Shown here: one piece after another, positions 6,508-15,301 of the stretch | Position numbering within the stretch: the first letter of the stretch is position 1 | Layout: every line of letters starts with the position of its first letter | Source of the DNA: Bacteroidota bacterium | GTDB lineage: Bacteria > Bacteroidota > Bacteroidia > J057 > JADKCL01 | Length of the DNA: 33,333 bases | Direction: 5' to 3' | Assembly: GCA_016718825.1 (NCBI GenBank) | Contig: JADKCL010000042.1 | Span: 1-33,333, forward strand | The notes under the pieces: generated by a model | What the model was told of the DNA's origin: nothing | Seen by the model: the letters and a program-made list of their open reading frames with translations, nothing else | The model's database searches: none | Made by a program: the position numbers and the translations under genes

Positions 6508-8169
6508 ATGCGAAAAGGCGCCATTCGTGGTTTTTCCTTTGATTATTGTCAATTCCTCACGATTTTGGATGTTTTGGTGGAATCGGTATTGAAAAAACTG
6601 CTCATTTTCTGGCTTGGCTTGCTCGCAGTAAACGTTGTTCACGCGCAACGTTTCGGAGATTTTATGTCCTTGCAACCACAGGGTCCGCTGGAAAACATGG
6701 TATTGCCGCCGACGCATGACTGGCAAATGCTGATCCGAACCGGCGACAGCCTTACGACCGGTGGCGTGATGCCCGTCAACAGCGATTTTACCGGTTACGT
6801 GCCGATACTCGGGAGCAGCCGACATGGTTATTTGAGCGTAAGTTCGGAGGCGATCCCCGGTGGGGTAACGGTGCTGGAGATAGAATACGATTCGCTGTCA
6901 GGCTTGTGGGGCATCCTGAATTCGCACAAGGTGGATTTTTCAGCCTTTGAAGACAGCGGATTGGTGGGTACCGCCCGCAATTGTTCGGGTGCGGTGACGC
7001 CTTGGGGTACGGTGATCACCTGCGAAGAGCAGCAGAGCTACCTGGATTTGAACCAGGATGGTTATTTCGATCTCGGTTGGGCGATCGAAATCAATCCAGT
7101 GACGCATACGGTGGTGGACCACGATCGTGACCATATTCCCGACAAGCTTTGGGCACTTGGGAATTTCCGGCATGAAAATGCTGCCTTCGCCTCGGATTCC
7201 GTCACGGTGTATCAAGGTGAAGACGACGTCGGGCATGGATTTTTGTTCAAGTTCGTGGCGCATCAACCGATGCAATTGGACAGTGGTGACCTTTTTGTTT
7301 TGCAGGTTACGGGCGACTCGGGTGTATGGCTGCAAGTGCCGAATGTGAGCCAATGGGACCGCAACCGCACCGTTTTCATTGCCGACAGCGTCGGCGGGAC
7401 CGAATTCTACCGCATCGAAGACGTGGAAATTGGCCCTGATGGCAAAGTCTATTTCGCATCGACATTTGCCAGCAGAGTTTACCGCTTCTTGGATCTTGGG
7501 GATTCGGTGCAGCAATTCGAGATTTTCATCGATTATGGTCAACTGCCGGTGCAGCACCGAAATGGCGTCTCGGCGATACAGTTTGCCGTTCCTGACAACC
7601 TGGTTTTTGATGGCGAAGGCAATCTTTGGGTAGCGCAGGACGGTTCGGGGAATCATCTGTTGGTTTTTGGGCCTGGGCATACGACGATATCGCCCGACGT
7701 CCGCGTCTTCACCACGGCGGTTCGGGGATCGGAACCGACGGGTATGACCTTCAGCCCTGATTTTCGGTTCCTTTTCATGTCTTTTCAGCACCCCTCGTAC
7801 GGCAATTACGTGCCGAGCATGGATGCTTCTGGAACTTCCTACCGGTTTAACCGCGATGCGACGTTTGTATTTTCCCTAGCGGCCGATTTGGGAAACCCGC
7901 TTCCCATGGCTTCCAACCTTGAGGAAAAGAATGCCATCCAAGTGTTTCCAAATCCTTCAAGTGATTGGATCTGGGTTCGTATTCCGGAGAATTGGGCTGG
8001 GGAAAAGCAGATTCAGCTCGTGGATCTCCTGGGGCGCAAGCTCCTGGAAGTTGAGGCAAATGCCAACAATCCCACCGCCGTTGACATACAGGGAATTCCG
8101 GCCGGCAATTACCTGCTAACGGTGAAAAGCAATGATCGTCTGGCAGGACGATTGATCACGAAACGCTGA
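6508..8169 (+). CDS. Secreted PhoX/DUF839-like protein with T9SS sorting domain
   Basis: A 553-residue exported protein. The signal peptide is KKLLIFWLGLLAVNVVHAQ. The ATG at 6508 leaves 27 extra residues before it; an in-frame GTG at 6577 or TTG at 6589 would give a normal-length signal, so the start is uncertain. The mature part has the PhoX-type signature GTARNCSGAVTPWGTVITCE, then the characteristic KLWALGNFRHENAAF and a C-terminal beta-propeller-like part (RIEDVEIGPDGKVYFAST, FDGEGNLWVAQDGSG). PhoX enzymes are calcium-dependent alkaline phosphatases, but many DUF839 proteins are uncharacterised, so activity is inferred only. The last 80 or so residues (IQVFPNPSSDWIWVRIPENW ... GNYLLTVKSNDRLAGRLITK) are a type A T9SS C-terminal domain, so it is secreted or attached to the cell surface. 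It is convergent with the next gene. Confidence 0.88.
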   Translation: MRKGAIRGFSFDYCQFLTILDVLVESVLKKLLIFWLGLLAVNVVHAQRFGDFMSLQPQGPLENMVLPPTHDWQMLIRTGDSLTTGGVMPVNSDFTGYVPILGSSRHGYLSVSSEAIPGGVTVLEIEYDSLSGLWGILNSHKVDFSAFEDSGLVGTARNCSGAVTPWGTVITCEEQQSYLDLNQDGYFDLGWAIEINPVTHTVVDHDRDHIPDKLWALGNFRHENAAFASDSVTVYQGEDDVGHGFLFKFVAHQPMQLDSGDLFVLQVTGDSGVWLQVPNVSQWDRNRTVFIADSVGGTEFYRIEDVEIGPDGKVYFASTFASRVYRFLDLGDSVQQFEIFIDYGQLPVQHRNGVSAIQFAVPDNLVFDGEGNLWVAQDGSGNHLLVFGPGHTTISPDVRVFTTAVRGSEPTGMTFSPDFRFLFMSFQHPSYGNYVPSMDASGTSYRFNRDATFVFSLAADLGNPLPMASNLEEKNAIQVFPNPSSDWIWVRIPENWAGEKQIQLVDLLGRKLLEVEANANNPTAVDIQGIPAGNYLLTVKSNDRLAGRLITKR

Positions 8170-8174
8170 TTTTG

Positions 8175-8197
8175 GTTCCAATCCTGCATTTTGGAAC
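8175..8197. terminator. Weak hairpin between convergent genes
   Basis: GTTCCAA (8175-8181) pairs with TTGGAAC (8191-8197) across a 9-nt loop, just after the PhoX-like stop codon. There is no strong T-tract on either side, so function as a terminator is only possible. Confidence 0.3.
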
Positions 8198-8219
8198 ATT
8201 CCCGACTTCCAGTCCCTCG

Positions 8220-8570
8220 TTATTCGTTGCGGTCGGTTGGCACCGAACTCACATTGTCATTGGCATCGACGATGATTTCGTATTCCCAGCATTCATCCAT
8301 GATCACGGAGAAGCTTGTATCATTTGCTACTTGAAATGCGATGGTGTACTGGACCGCACCCGGTGCATAAAAAGCATATTCTGAGACAGTGCCAGGCATG
8401 ATGTTGTTGATGTTGACCGTATTTCCACCGGTGGTCATAATTTGAACGCTCACTTTGTCAGTGCCATTGTTGACAATCCGAGCTCTAGGATCCTCGTTTC
8501 TACATTTCTTGCAACCTACAAAGCCAAGGCTCAAAACGATCAAGGGGAGAACAAAAAGTAACTTCTTCAT
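8220..8570 (-). CDS. Small lipoprotein, function unknown
   Basis: A 116-residue protein. The start at 8570 (MKKLLFVL) is preferred over longer in-frame starts because it begins a clean lipoprotein signal, MKKLLFVLPLIVLSLGFVGC, with lipidated Cys20. The mature domain (about 95 residues) has an alternating beta-type pattern: RARIVNNGTDKVSVQIMTTG, NTVNINNIMPG and VQYTIAFQVANDTS. A Cys sits in DECWEYEIIVDAND. This suggests a small immunoglobulin-like or cupredoxin-like beta sandwich anchored in the outer or inner membrane. I do not recognise the family. A -7-like sequence TATCTTTA lies at 8600-8607 (minus). The spacer 8571-8773 shows no other gene. Confidence 0.75.
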   Translation of the reverse strand: MKKLLFVLPLIVLSLGFVGCKKCRNEDPRARIVNNGTDKVSVQIMTTGGNTVNINNIMPGTVSEYAFYAPGAVQYTIAFQVANDTSFSVIMDECWEYEIIVDANDNVSSVPTDRNE

Positions 8571-8773
8571 ATTGGGTGCACCATCATTTTGATGCGTGGT
8601 AAAGATAGCATTTCTGAACGCCATGGATAAAACTAAGTTAGCCGGTACCTGTAGGCATGCCGCGAGCGGAGCTTGAAGACAACACGGGGCTGCTGCCATC
8701 GCCTTCCAATGAAGAATGTTGGGTTCAACTTCTTCGCGCGGCAAGGTGAATTACATTTTCGCGTCCTTTTTCG

Positions 8774-9052
8774 CTATGCTGTTGTCCTACTCCCCCGCCA
8801 TCTTGTTGCCCAAAAAGCCTTGAGGCTATAGGTAAACAGCAAAACGGTGTGCAAAGCCAAGATTCCCAGGGTGATCCGATTGCCTTCGGGCAAATGGAAA
8901 TAATCGGTCAAAAGTAACGCCGTGATGCCCTCCAAGCCCAGCAAAACGAAGTGCCAGAAGAAAATATCAAAGCCTTTTTGCCCTTTGGAGCGGGAAAGCA
9001 GTTGGCAAGAAAGAAGCCACAAAACAGCAGGAATGATCAAATAAACCAGCAT
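8774..9052 (-). CDS. Small integral membrane protein
   Basis: A 92-residue hydrophobic protein starting at the ATG at 9052 (a TTG at 9058 adds two residues). About three membrane segments are visible: LVYLIIPAVLWLLSCQLLS, FFWHFVLLGLEGITALLLTD and LGILALHTVLLFTYSLKAFW. The C-terminus is basic (RWRGSRTTA). It follows the DUF3999-like gene by 107 bp on the same strand and may be the last gene of a DUF2339-DUF3999-small membrane protein unit. No family recognised; the consistent hydrophobic pattern supports a real gene. Confidence 0.6.
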   Translation of the reverse strand: MLVYLIIPAVLWLLSCQLLSRSKGQKGFDIFFWHFVLLGLEGITALLLTDYFHLPEGNRITLGILALHTVLLFTYSLKAFWATRWRGSRTTA

Positions 9053-9159
9053 AAACAACGATTAGGTCGAATTCTGAGGCAAGAAAGCGACCGCATTCCA
9101 CTGGGCAATGGACAAATTTCGGGGAAGGTAACGCCAAGTCGTTTCAGTTGGCCAATGTG

Positions 9160-10428
9160 CTATTGCCCCTCCCCCTTCATATCCTTCAGCAACTTCAAAC
9201 TCATTCCTCCGATCAGCACGACAATCAATCCGATGCCGACCCAAAGGAAGACGGGTTGCTGGTAAAATGGCTTTTCAACTTCTGTGGCGACGGGCTGCGG
9301 TGCATTGGGCGAAGGCGCAGCATTCCCTGATCCTGTGGGTTCTGTTGGAACGGCAGGCTTGATCAAATCCACGACATTGCCGACCGCAGCCGCCGAACGA
9401 GCCTTTGGAAGATCATTCTTAAAATAGGTCAAGTCGTATTCAGGAGCCCGCAGCGTTTCATCGCCAATCAGCAGCTTGTATTGACCTTTGGTTTCCAGTT
9501 TGGCGGTGAGGTATTGCTGCCGTTGCCGCGCTTGTACCCCCGCGATGCGAATCGGCTTGTCGTCTTTGTTTTCGATGACCATCCGCCAATGCCATCCTCT
9601 GATATGGTCAAAAGCCAGCTGATTCAAGGCCTTCGAATTCAACTGCAGCTGCTGCACGTCTTCAAATCCGCCGCCGGAGACCTTTTTTTGAAGGGTCGCA
9701 TTCCGCAAATAGAATTCCGGCCCGTCAATCTCAAACAGCATTTGATCGAGGTAATGCGTTGCGTCAAATTGGATGTCTACAATACTTTGTTTTCCTTCTT
9801 CACGCTGCGTAACCACAGGGTCGGGCACTGCCTGCGAATGCCCTTGCGTCTCGGCATAGGCGTAGTAACCCGCACCCATGATCTGAATCGGCTCCCGCCA
9901 AAAGTGCCGGATTTCGACTTTGTAGTATTTGTAATCCGTCGGCGGAAAGTGGATCGTAAGCAAATTCCACGTCGAATTGGGATCATAGTTGGCGTCGTAA
10001 CCATAGTCCTCCTTGATGATGTACCAACGGTTCATGTCGTCGCTGCCACTCAACCAGAAATCCTGATGCACATCGGCATTGCGGATTTTGAGGGCAAGAC
10101 GATCCAACGTGAGCCGTTTGGGATTCTGGAAAAACGAGCGGCTGTACCAACGCGCCCAATAATCGTCTTCGTAGCGTTGCATCCAAACGATGCTCGCCTC
10201 CTCTTCGACCATCTTGGTTTCACTGAGAATGTACGGCACCTCGTTGTCACTGCTGTCGCGCAGGCGGATGTTGCCCGCGCCGGATCCGAGCCTGCAGGTG
10301 ACCGAAGGCGGTAGGTAAATATCCTGATAACCATTCCCATTGGGCTTCACCGGTGCTTCATACAGCCAAGTTTGAGACCAGGAAAAGGCAGGAATCAGCG
10401 CGAGCAGAATTGCGTAACGATATTTCAT
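9160..10428 (-). CDS. DUF3999-like membrane-anchored periplasmic protein
   Basis: A 422-residue protein. The start at 10428 (MKYRYAILL) is chosen because it opens a signal peptide (ILLALIPAFSWSQ); a longer ORF to 10494 runs into the intergenic hairpin. The mature part is beta-rich with many aromatic residues: YQDIYLPPSVTCRLGSGAGN, NEVPYILSETKMVEEE, FWLSGSDDMNRWYIIKEDYG and TDYKYYKVEIRHFWREPIQI. A discoidin-like carbohydrate or protein binding fold is plausible. A Pro/Ala-rich linker precedes one C-terminal membrane helix (VFLWVGIGLIVVLIGGMSLK). It lies 89 bp downstream of the DUF2339 gene; DUF3999 and DUF2339 proteins are often adjacent in other bacteria, supporting the assignment and a joint envelope role of unknown nature. 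The family call comes from layout and context, not a computed match. Confidence 0.72.
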   Translation of the reverse strand: MKYRYAILLALIPAFSWSQTWLYEAPVKPNGNGYQDIYLPPSVTCRLGSGAGNIRLRDSSDNEVPYILSETKMVEEEASIVWMQRYEDDYWARWYSRSFFQNPKRLTLDRLALKIRNADVHQDFWLSGSDDMNRWYIIKEDYGYDANYDPNSTWNLLTIHFPPTDYKYYKVEIRHFWREPIQIMGAGYYAYAETQGHSQAVPDPVVTQREEGKQSIVDIQFDATHYLDQMLFEIDGPEFYLRNATLQKKVSGGGFEDVQQLQLNSKALNQLAFDHIRGWHWRMVIENKDDKPIRIAGVQARQRQQYLTAKLETKGQYKLLIGDETLRAPEYDLTYFKNDLPKARSAAAVGNVVDLIKPAVPTEPTGSGNAAPSPNAPQPVATEVEKPFYQQPVFLWVGIGLIVVLIGGMSLKLLKDMKGEGQ

Positions 10429-10470
10429 TGGGAGGCAAATCATTGAATCACAAACCATTCGACAAAACCA

Positions 10471-10509
10471 TTCCGTCCTGCCAACAATTTTCATGCTGAC
10501 AGGACGGGA
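10471..10509. other. Intercistronic hairpin between DUF2339 and DUF3999 genes
   Basis: CCGTCCTG (10473-10480) pairs perfectly with CAGGACGG (10500-10507), and the stem extends to 13 bp with two mismatches. The loop is about 19 nt. No T-tract follows on the minus strand, so it is more likely a transcript-processing or stability element, or an attenuator, than a strong terminator. Confidence 0.45.
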
Positions 10510-10517
10510 TATACATC

Positions 10518-13005
10518 TTATTTCTCTTCAGGGCTTTCTTCTTCATCTTTGGCAATCAGCAACTTGCGCAAGCGCTGATACATGAAGGAGATGACCAGCA
10601 GCAGCACACCCAGCGAAATAAAAGCTGCAATTTTGCCGCCGGGGGAGACTTCGCGGATGTCAAAGAGGAAGAGCTTCAACAAGATCAGCAGGAACAATGC
10701 CAATCCGCCGATGCGCAATGCCAACAGCTTTTCCCGCATACCCAGGGCGACCATCGTGAAGCCGGATATGCCCCAAAGGATCGGATAACCGACTTTATGG
10801 GAAATTCGGCTTTCGAAACCAGCGAGCACCAGAACGTTGTCAAGCTCCATGCTCAACAGCACAATCGCAAGAATCGATCCGCCCCAGATCAGCACTTTGC
10901 CCATGTCGCCTTGCAGGTCGACCTGCTTGCGGGTATGGTGGAAACCCAAGCCGAGCAAAATTGCCATTCCAACGAAGGCGAGATAATGCCAAGGGAAATC
11001 GGCCGAATAGGCACGACCAAAGAGGTAATCATCCCGCATCTCCGCCAAGACAGAAACCTGCAAGCCAGACCAGGTGAGCAAGGTCAGCAATCCCAGCACC
11101 GTGACAACATTTCCGAATGCCACCTGCTTGCTTCTCAGCGCCCAAACCAGCATTCCGGAAAGGTATAACGCTGTGAAAGCTGATACGCCGATCACTTTGG
11201 AACCGTCGCTGTAAGCCAGCCAATCGGTCAATTCGAAGAGAAAACCAAGGTAAAACAGCGGCAATGAGACCATCTGATATCCCTTGCTCAAAGATTCCGC
11301 ATAGGGGTTGACACCGATGTCGCGCTTGTGAAGGAAGTAAAGCCCGACCATCGCGCTTGCAACCAGAAAACTCGTGAGGTAAATGCCATTCAGCACGAAA
11401 ACATGATCGGCAGCGGGATGAATGTAATAGTGTTCCAGCCATTGGTAACCCAAGATCATCACGGCAAACGCGCTGATCACCACCGAGCCGACATGGAGCA
11501 ATTCGAGACGGGTGCGCTGTGCCATGTACAGCACAAGGATGGCTTCCAAGGCCCAGAAAAGGGTGATATAGCTTCCTTTGAGCTGAATCGGGATGGCCAA
11601 GGTGACGAATGAAAGTACCAATCCGATGAGCAAAGTCTGGACGTGGTCATTTACTTTCAGGAGCTTGCGCAGGGGCAGGATGAAACTGAAATGGAAGACC
11701 GCCATGGCGGCTGTAAAAATGCCCATGTAGACGCCGCCACCCAATTGCTGCAATACGAGCATCGACGAGGCGTAATAAAACACCGAATTGCTGAGCAGCG
11801 ACACGTATGTGAAGGCATCCGCGACTTGCTGCTTGCGCACGCGGTAGGCCAGCGTGGTCATGAAAAAGGTCAGGAAGTACAGCGTTCCGAAGACCAAAGC
11901 TCCCGTCGGAACCACACCGTCGTGTTGTAAATATTCGCGGAGCATCCATCCACCAAACAGCAAGAGCGTCAGCGAATAACCCAGAATGCGCACAAGCTTC
12001 CATTCCCGGAACCAAGCCAAGACCAACATTCCAATGTTCACAATCAGGATGTAGCTGAAGAGTACGACCCAGTTACCATCGCCGTTGGAGACCATAAACG
12101 GCGTTCCAAAACTGCCAAGCAAGGCGAGAATCGCGATTTCCTGCCGGTTGTAGGCGATGGAGAAAAATACGGTCGCTCCGGTAATCACGCACATCAAGGC
12201 AAAGGCGGCGGATTGACTGATCAATTCGTATTGGTGGAAGGAAATCGCTACGGAGAAGTAGAGGACCGCGATACCGCCGCCCAACAACACGGAGGAAAAG
12301 GCATTGTAGGCTTTGCGCAACCAATGCGCGACACCCAACAGGATGCCGCCGCTGAGCAAGCCGATCATCACACGGCCCACAGGCCCGATCCAATCCTTGT
12401 CGATGGCATATTTCACAAAAATGCCAATGCCGATGATCAAGATGCCGATGCCGATCTTGTTCAACAGGTTCCCGCCAATGAAGTCTTCCAGGCCTTCTTT
12501 GGATTTGGCTGCGGCAGGCTGCGTCTTGGGACGGCTTTGGAACGGCTGTCTGGGCGGGACCAACGGGTGTGGATGTGGTCAACGGCGGCACAGGAACCAC
12601 TGGGGGGACAATTGGAACCACGGGAACCACCGGCGGCTCAACCACGTTGAGCACGGGCTCAGGGGAAGGAACCACGGGCACCGATTCGACAACGGTCGGC
12701 GGCGTTTCAACTACAGGCGGCTGCTCAGGAACCACCCGCTCGACAGACACCGTCGCCGGCGGACTCAAGGGCGCGTCCTTGCTTGTCACAGACTGCCGTT
12801 TTTGCAGTTCGGCAAGTTGGGTTTGAAGGGCGACAATCTGAGACGCTTTTTTGCGAAGCTCCTCATCGGCATGATCCTTGCTGCGCAAGAGTTCAGGAAT
12901 CGAATTGACGACAAGATCCTTGAGGCGATTGCATTCGAAGTTGCATTCCCTTAACCTGCGCTGTATCTCGTCGATCTGCTGGGTAAGACTAATGTCAAGA
13001 TTCAT
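10518..13005 (-). CDS. DUF2339 polytopic membrane protein, one apparent frameshift
   Basis: Reconstructed length is about 829 residues. The start at 13005 (MNLDISLTQQIDEIQRRLRE) gives a coiled-coil N-terminus (about 1-90). A Pro/Val-rich linker of about 60 residues follows (VVEPPVVPVVPIVPPVVPVP), then a membrane domain with some 20 or more hydrophobic segments. That domain starts with KEGLEDFIGGNLLNKIGIG and includes KYAIDKDWIGPVGRVMIG, both typical of DUF2339. The N-terminal part and the membrane part are in different frames. The break lies in 12510-12560, around the CCC run in the sequence for AVPKPS/RPKTQPAAAKS, and one inserted or missing base would restore a single protein. Function is unknown; the coiled-coil plus multi-pass architecture is normal for the family. 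The downstream DUF3999-like gene is its usual neighbour. Confidence 0.85.
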
Positions 13006-13423
13006 AAAGTTGAGTTTCGATGGATTTAAGGCAAAGGGCCTTGCGGGGCTTTTACTGTGGTCAGTTGCAAAATTGTTTCCAAACAACTTTTAGCTCCTGA
13101 TTCTCTGTAACTTAAATATTTTTAACAAACCGAAGTCCAGCCACTTCCGTACGGGCACGTAAGTCACTGAAAATCAATGCCATTCGAGAATGGCAAACAA
13201 TCGTTAGTTTGATAATTGAAATATTCCGAAAGTCAAACAATCTGAGATGGTGAAAATTAGCCAATTTGAATCTTGAAACCATGGATTGCCTGTCCAGATT
13301 GGCATACGTCGATTGTAGGCAAAATCAACAAAAACAAGTACTTGGCAGGCATCGCTGCATTCGGAGGAACAACAAAAAAGGCAGCCACTTGGGCTGCCTT
13401 TTCTGACTCTCATCAACTTCAAA
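13006..13423. other. Intergenic region with terminator and a perfect palindrome
   Basis: No convincing gene. It contains the terminator of the downstream T9SS gene (13380-13398) and a perfect palindrome TGCCATTC-GA-GAATGGCA at 13178-13195, about 170 bp upstream of the DUF2339 start. The remainder is AT-rich and without evident structure. Confidence 0.6.
13380..13398 (-). terminator. Rho-independent terminator of the carbohydrate-binding-like T9SS gene
   Basis: Perfect 7-bp stem GGCAGCC (13380-13386)/GGCTGCC (13392-13398) with loop ACTTG. On the minus strand it is followed by TTTTTTGTTG, and it lies 26 nt past the stop codon at 13424. On the plus strand a shorter TTTTCT follows, so it may work in both directions. 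Confidence 0.8.
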
Positions 13424-14809
13424 TTACTGAACCACAATCTTCTGCGTCGTGCTGCGGCCTTTGGCGTCACGCAATTCGACGAAGTAAAGACCGGCATTCA
13501 AGCCTTCACGGGAGATTTCGACGCGGTCGGTGCGGAGGCCTTTGCGCTCCTGCATCACTTGACCGGTGATGCTCACGACGCGGAGGTCATAAGCGGTGCG
13601 CTCCCAACGCTGCAATTCGATCACAGTGGTAGAGCTGAATGGGTTAGGGTACACGCTGAACTGTGTGCCAGCCTGATCACCGACAGAAGCCAAGGCCTCG
13701 TTGCAGGTATTGAAGTACCATACGGTGAGGGTGGTATCGCTCAAACGGCCGGTCAAATCCAGCAAACGGTTGTAACCACCAACGCCGTTCGAAACACCAC
13801 AACCACCTGCAAGGAAGTCGAAGTTTTCGCCTTCTGGATCGCCACCGTCACCGTTGTAGAATTTGAATTGGTATTCAGCTGGGACGATGCCGGTTGCTGT
13901 GTACTCAAACACATTGTCGCTGTTGGGATCGGTCATACGCAAGGTATCCTTTACCCAAGCTGGATTCTGGAAAGAACCTGCGACGAAGATTCCGTCAGCA
14001 TTGACCAATTCGTTGCTCATGTCGACACGGAAAGTGACATTGATCGGAGGAAGTGGGGCAACGCAAGCGGAGCATGAGCCAAAACAATGTGATGGAACCA
14101 CGATTGGACCAGGTCCTACGACGACCAATTCGCGGTTGTTATTGACTGCGCAAGCACCAGGTACACTTTCGTCTTGGCCCCATGCGGTACCATTGATATA
14201 CTTGTAGGCGTAGGTTCCTTCTGGCAAACGAACGGTCAAGGTGTAAACGCTGTCATTGTTGCCATCGGTAAGCACGGAGAGACCAGGGGTCCAGTCACCC
14301 CAGCCCATGCCGACTGCATCGCCTTGGAAGTCGCCGGCGATAGAAACGGTGTCTTGGATCGTCAGGTAACGCATTTCGACTTGGAAGGTCACGTCCACGG
14401 TGTCGACAGTGGTAGGGCAAGCTGCACACTGACCAAAGCAAACCACTGGAATGGTCGTATCACCAGCCACAGTAAGGCCACGGTTACCGCTCACAGCACA
14501 TCCACCTGGCACGCCTTCGTCGGTACCCCATGCTGCACCATTGAGGAACTTGTACTCATAGGTTCCAGCTGGCAATTGCACGGTGAGGTCATAAACGCCG
14601 TCCGAATTGCCATCGGTAAGGATCGTCGTTCCAGGCGTCCAGTCGGAAGGAAAACCTGCTGCGACTTGGAAATTACCCGCAACCGAGACGGTATCGTCAA
14701 TGATCGCCTGCGTATTCATGTCGACCTGAAAGGTGACATTAAAGTTCTGAGCCACAGCCGGCATGGCCGCAGCAAGCAAAAGACAAAGTGTAAAGTATAG
14801 TTTTCTCAT
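13424..14809 (-). CDS. T9SS-exported protein with three carbohydrate-binding-like modules
   Basis: A 461-residue secreted protein. The start at 14809 (MRKLYFTLCLLLAAAMPAVAQ) is a perfect signal peptide. Three homologous modules of about 110 residues follow. Modules 1 and 2 (about 22-133 and 139-250) read VTFQVDMNT/VTFQVEMRY, DTVSVAGNFQ/DTVSIAGDFQ, DWTPGTTILTDGNSDGVYDL and PAGTYEYKFLNGAAWG, ending in Cys-rich CFGQCAACP. Module 3 (about 256-367) reads VTFRVDMSNELVN, GIFVAGSFQNPAW and EYQFKFYNGDGG. The V-A-G-x-F-Q ... Y-x-Y-K-F pattern resembles starch-binding CBM20/CBM48/AMPK glycogen-binding folds and suggests glycan binding (inference). The last 80 residues (FSVYPNPFSSTTVIEL ... AGLYFVELRDAKGRSTTQKI) are a T9SS sorting domain. 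No catalytic domain is present. A strong terminator follows the stop. Confidence 0.88.
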   Translation of the reverse strand: MRKLYFTLCLLLAAAMPAVAQNFNVTFQVDMNTQAIIDDTVSVAGNFQVAAGFPSDWTPGTTILTDGNSDGVYDLTVQLPAGTYEYKFLNGAAWGTDEGVPGGCAVSGNRGLTVAGDTTIPVVCFGQCAACPTTVDTVDVTFQVEMRYLTIQDTVSIAGDFQGDAVGMGWGDWTPGLSVLTDGNNDSVYTLTVRLPEGTYAYKYINGTAWGQDESVPGACAVNNNRELVVVGPGPIVVPSHCFGSCSACVAPLPPINVTFRVDMSNELVNADGIFVAGSFQNPAWVKDTLRMTDPNSDNVFEYTATGIVPAEYQFKFYNGDGGDPEGENFDFLAGGCGVSNGVGGYNRLLDLTGRLSDTTLTVWYFNTCNEALASVGDQAGTQFSVYPNPFSSTTVIELQRWERTAYDLRVVSITGQVMQERKGLRTDRVEISREGLNAGLYFVELRDAKGRSTTQKIVVQ

Positions 14810-14973
14810 AACCTGAATTAGATTCAACAATGCAATTTGAAAAATCGAAAGTGTTTAGATGACACTAAGTTAAGGAGAAAAAAAACAAATCCATTGCGAA
14901 AATGTTTCGTCTCACCTTTTGATGAATCATCATTTAACTACCAGAATGTCACCAAGTATACATTTGCAGCCGC

Positions 14974-15222
14974 CTAGATCGGTTTGTATTCCTTCAACTT
15001 GAAAAAGCAGGCGGTGAGGCGTTGTTCGCGATTTGTATGAATCCGATTTTCAGCGACACTTCCGATCGCAAAGGTCTTGTCTCCCAGGAGGAAAAATTCG
15101 CATGCTGCATGAAAGAATTGACCCTCTGAATTCGCCCCAAGAACTTCAACCCATTGAACTCCACCAGATGTAAGTGGAGACGATGAAGGATATTCTGGAA
15201 AAACTGAAAGATTCCAGCGCAA
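14974..15222 (-). CDS. Hypothetical protein, possibly a gene remnant
   Basis: An 82-residue ORF with only a TTG start at 15222; the frame is open further upstream to a TAG in the palindrome region (VDYKNIVNSLRW precedes the visible start). The sequence (GGVQWVEVLGANSEGQFFHA, CEFFLLGDKTFAIGSVAEN, LTACFFKLKEYKPI) has a balanced, protein-like composition and does not look like a shadow of another gene. I do not recognise a family. The absence of an ATG and the upstream inverted repeats suggest a truncated 5' end. Confidence 0.45.
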   Translation of the reverse strand: MRWNLSVFPEYPSSSPLTSGGVQWVEVLGANSEGQFFHAACEFFLLGDKTFAIGSVAENRIHTNREQRLTACFFKLKEYKPI

Positions 15223-15225
15223 GGA

Positions 15226-15261
15226 GTTGACTATGTTTTTGTAGTCAACCGGGGTTGACTA
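15226..15261. repeat. Three alternating arms able to form two exclusive hairpins
   Basis: GTTGACTA (15226-15233), TAGTCAACC (15242-15250) and GGTTGACTA (15253-15261). The middle arm can pair with the first (8 bp, 8-nt loop) or with the third (9 bp, only 2 nt between arms, so a DNA palindrome rather than a good RNA hairpin). It lies 40 bp upstream of the next gene. Confidence 0.55.
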
Positions 15262-15301
15262 TGGATTTATCGCCAAGTATCTTCGCTCAACAACATTTGC
15301 C

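Larger units (their letters stand above)
14810..15301. other. Intergenic region with a doubtful small ORF and nested palindromes
   Basis: The right half holds the 82-codon ORF at 14974-15222 and the alternating inverted repeats at 15226-15261. The left half (14831-14973) is AT-rich and presumably holds the promoter of the 13424-14809 gene; I see no clean TAnnTTTG there. Confidence 0.5.

Noticed and set aside
12569..12826. Plus-strand Thr/Gly-rich ORF of 85 codons
   Set aside because: It is the antisense of the Pro/Val-rich linker of the DUF2339 protein; the low-complexity composition is a mirror effect.
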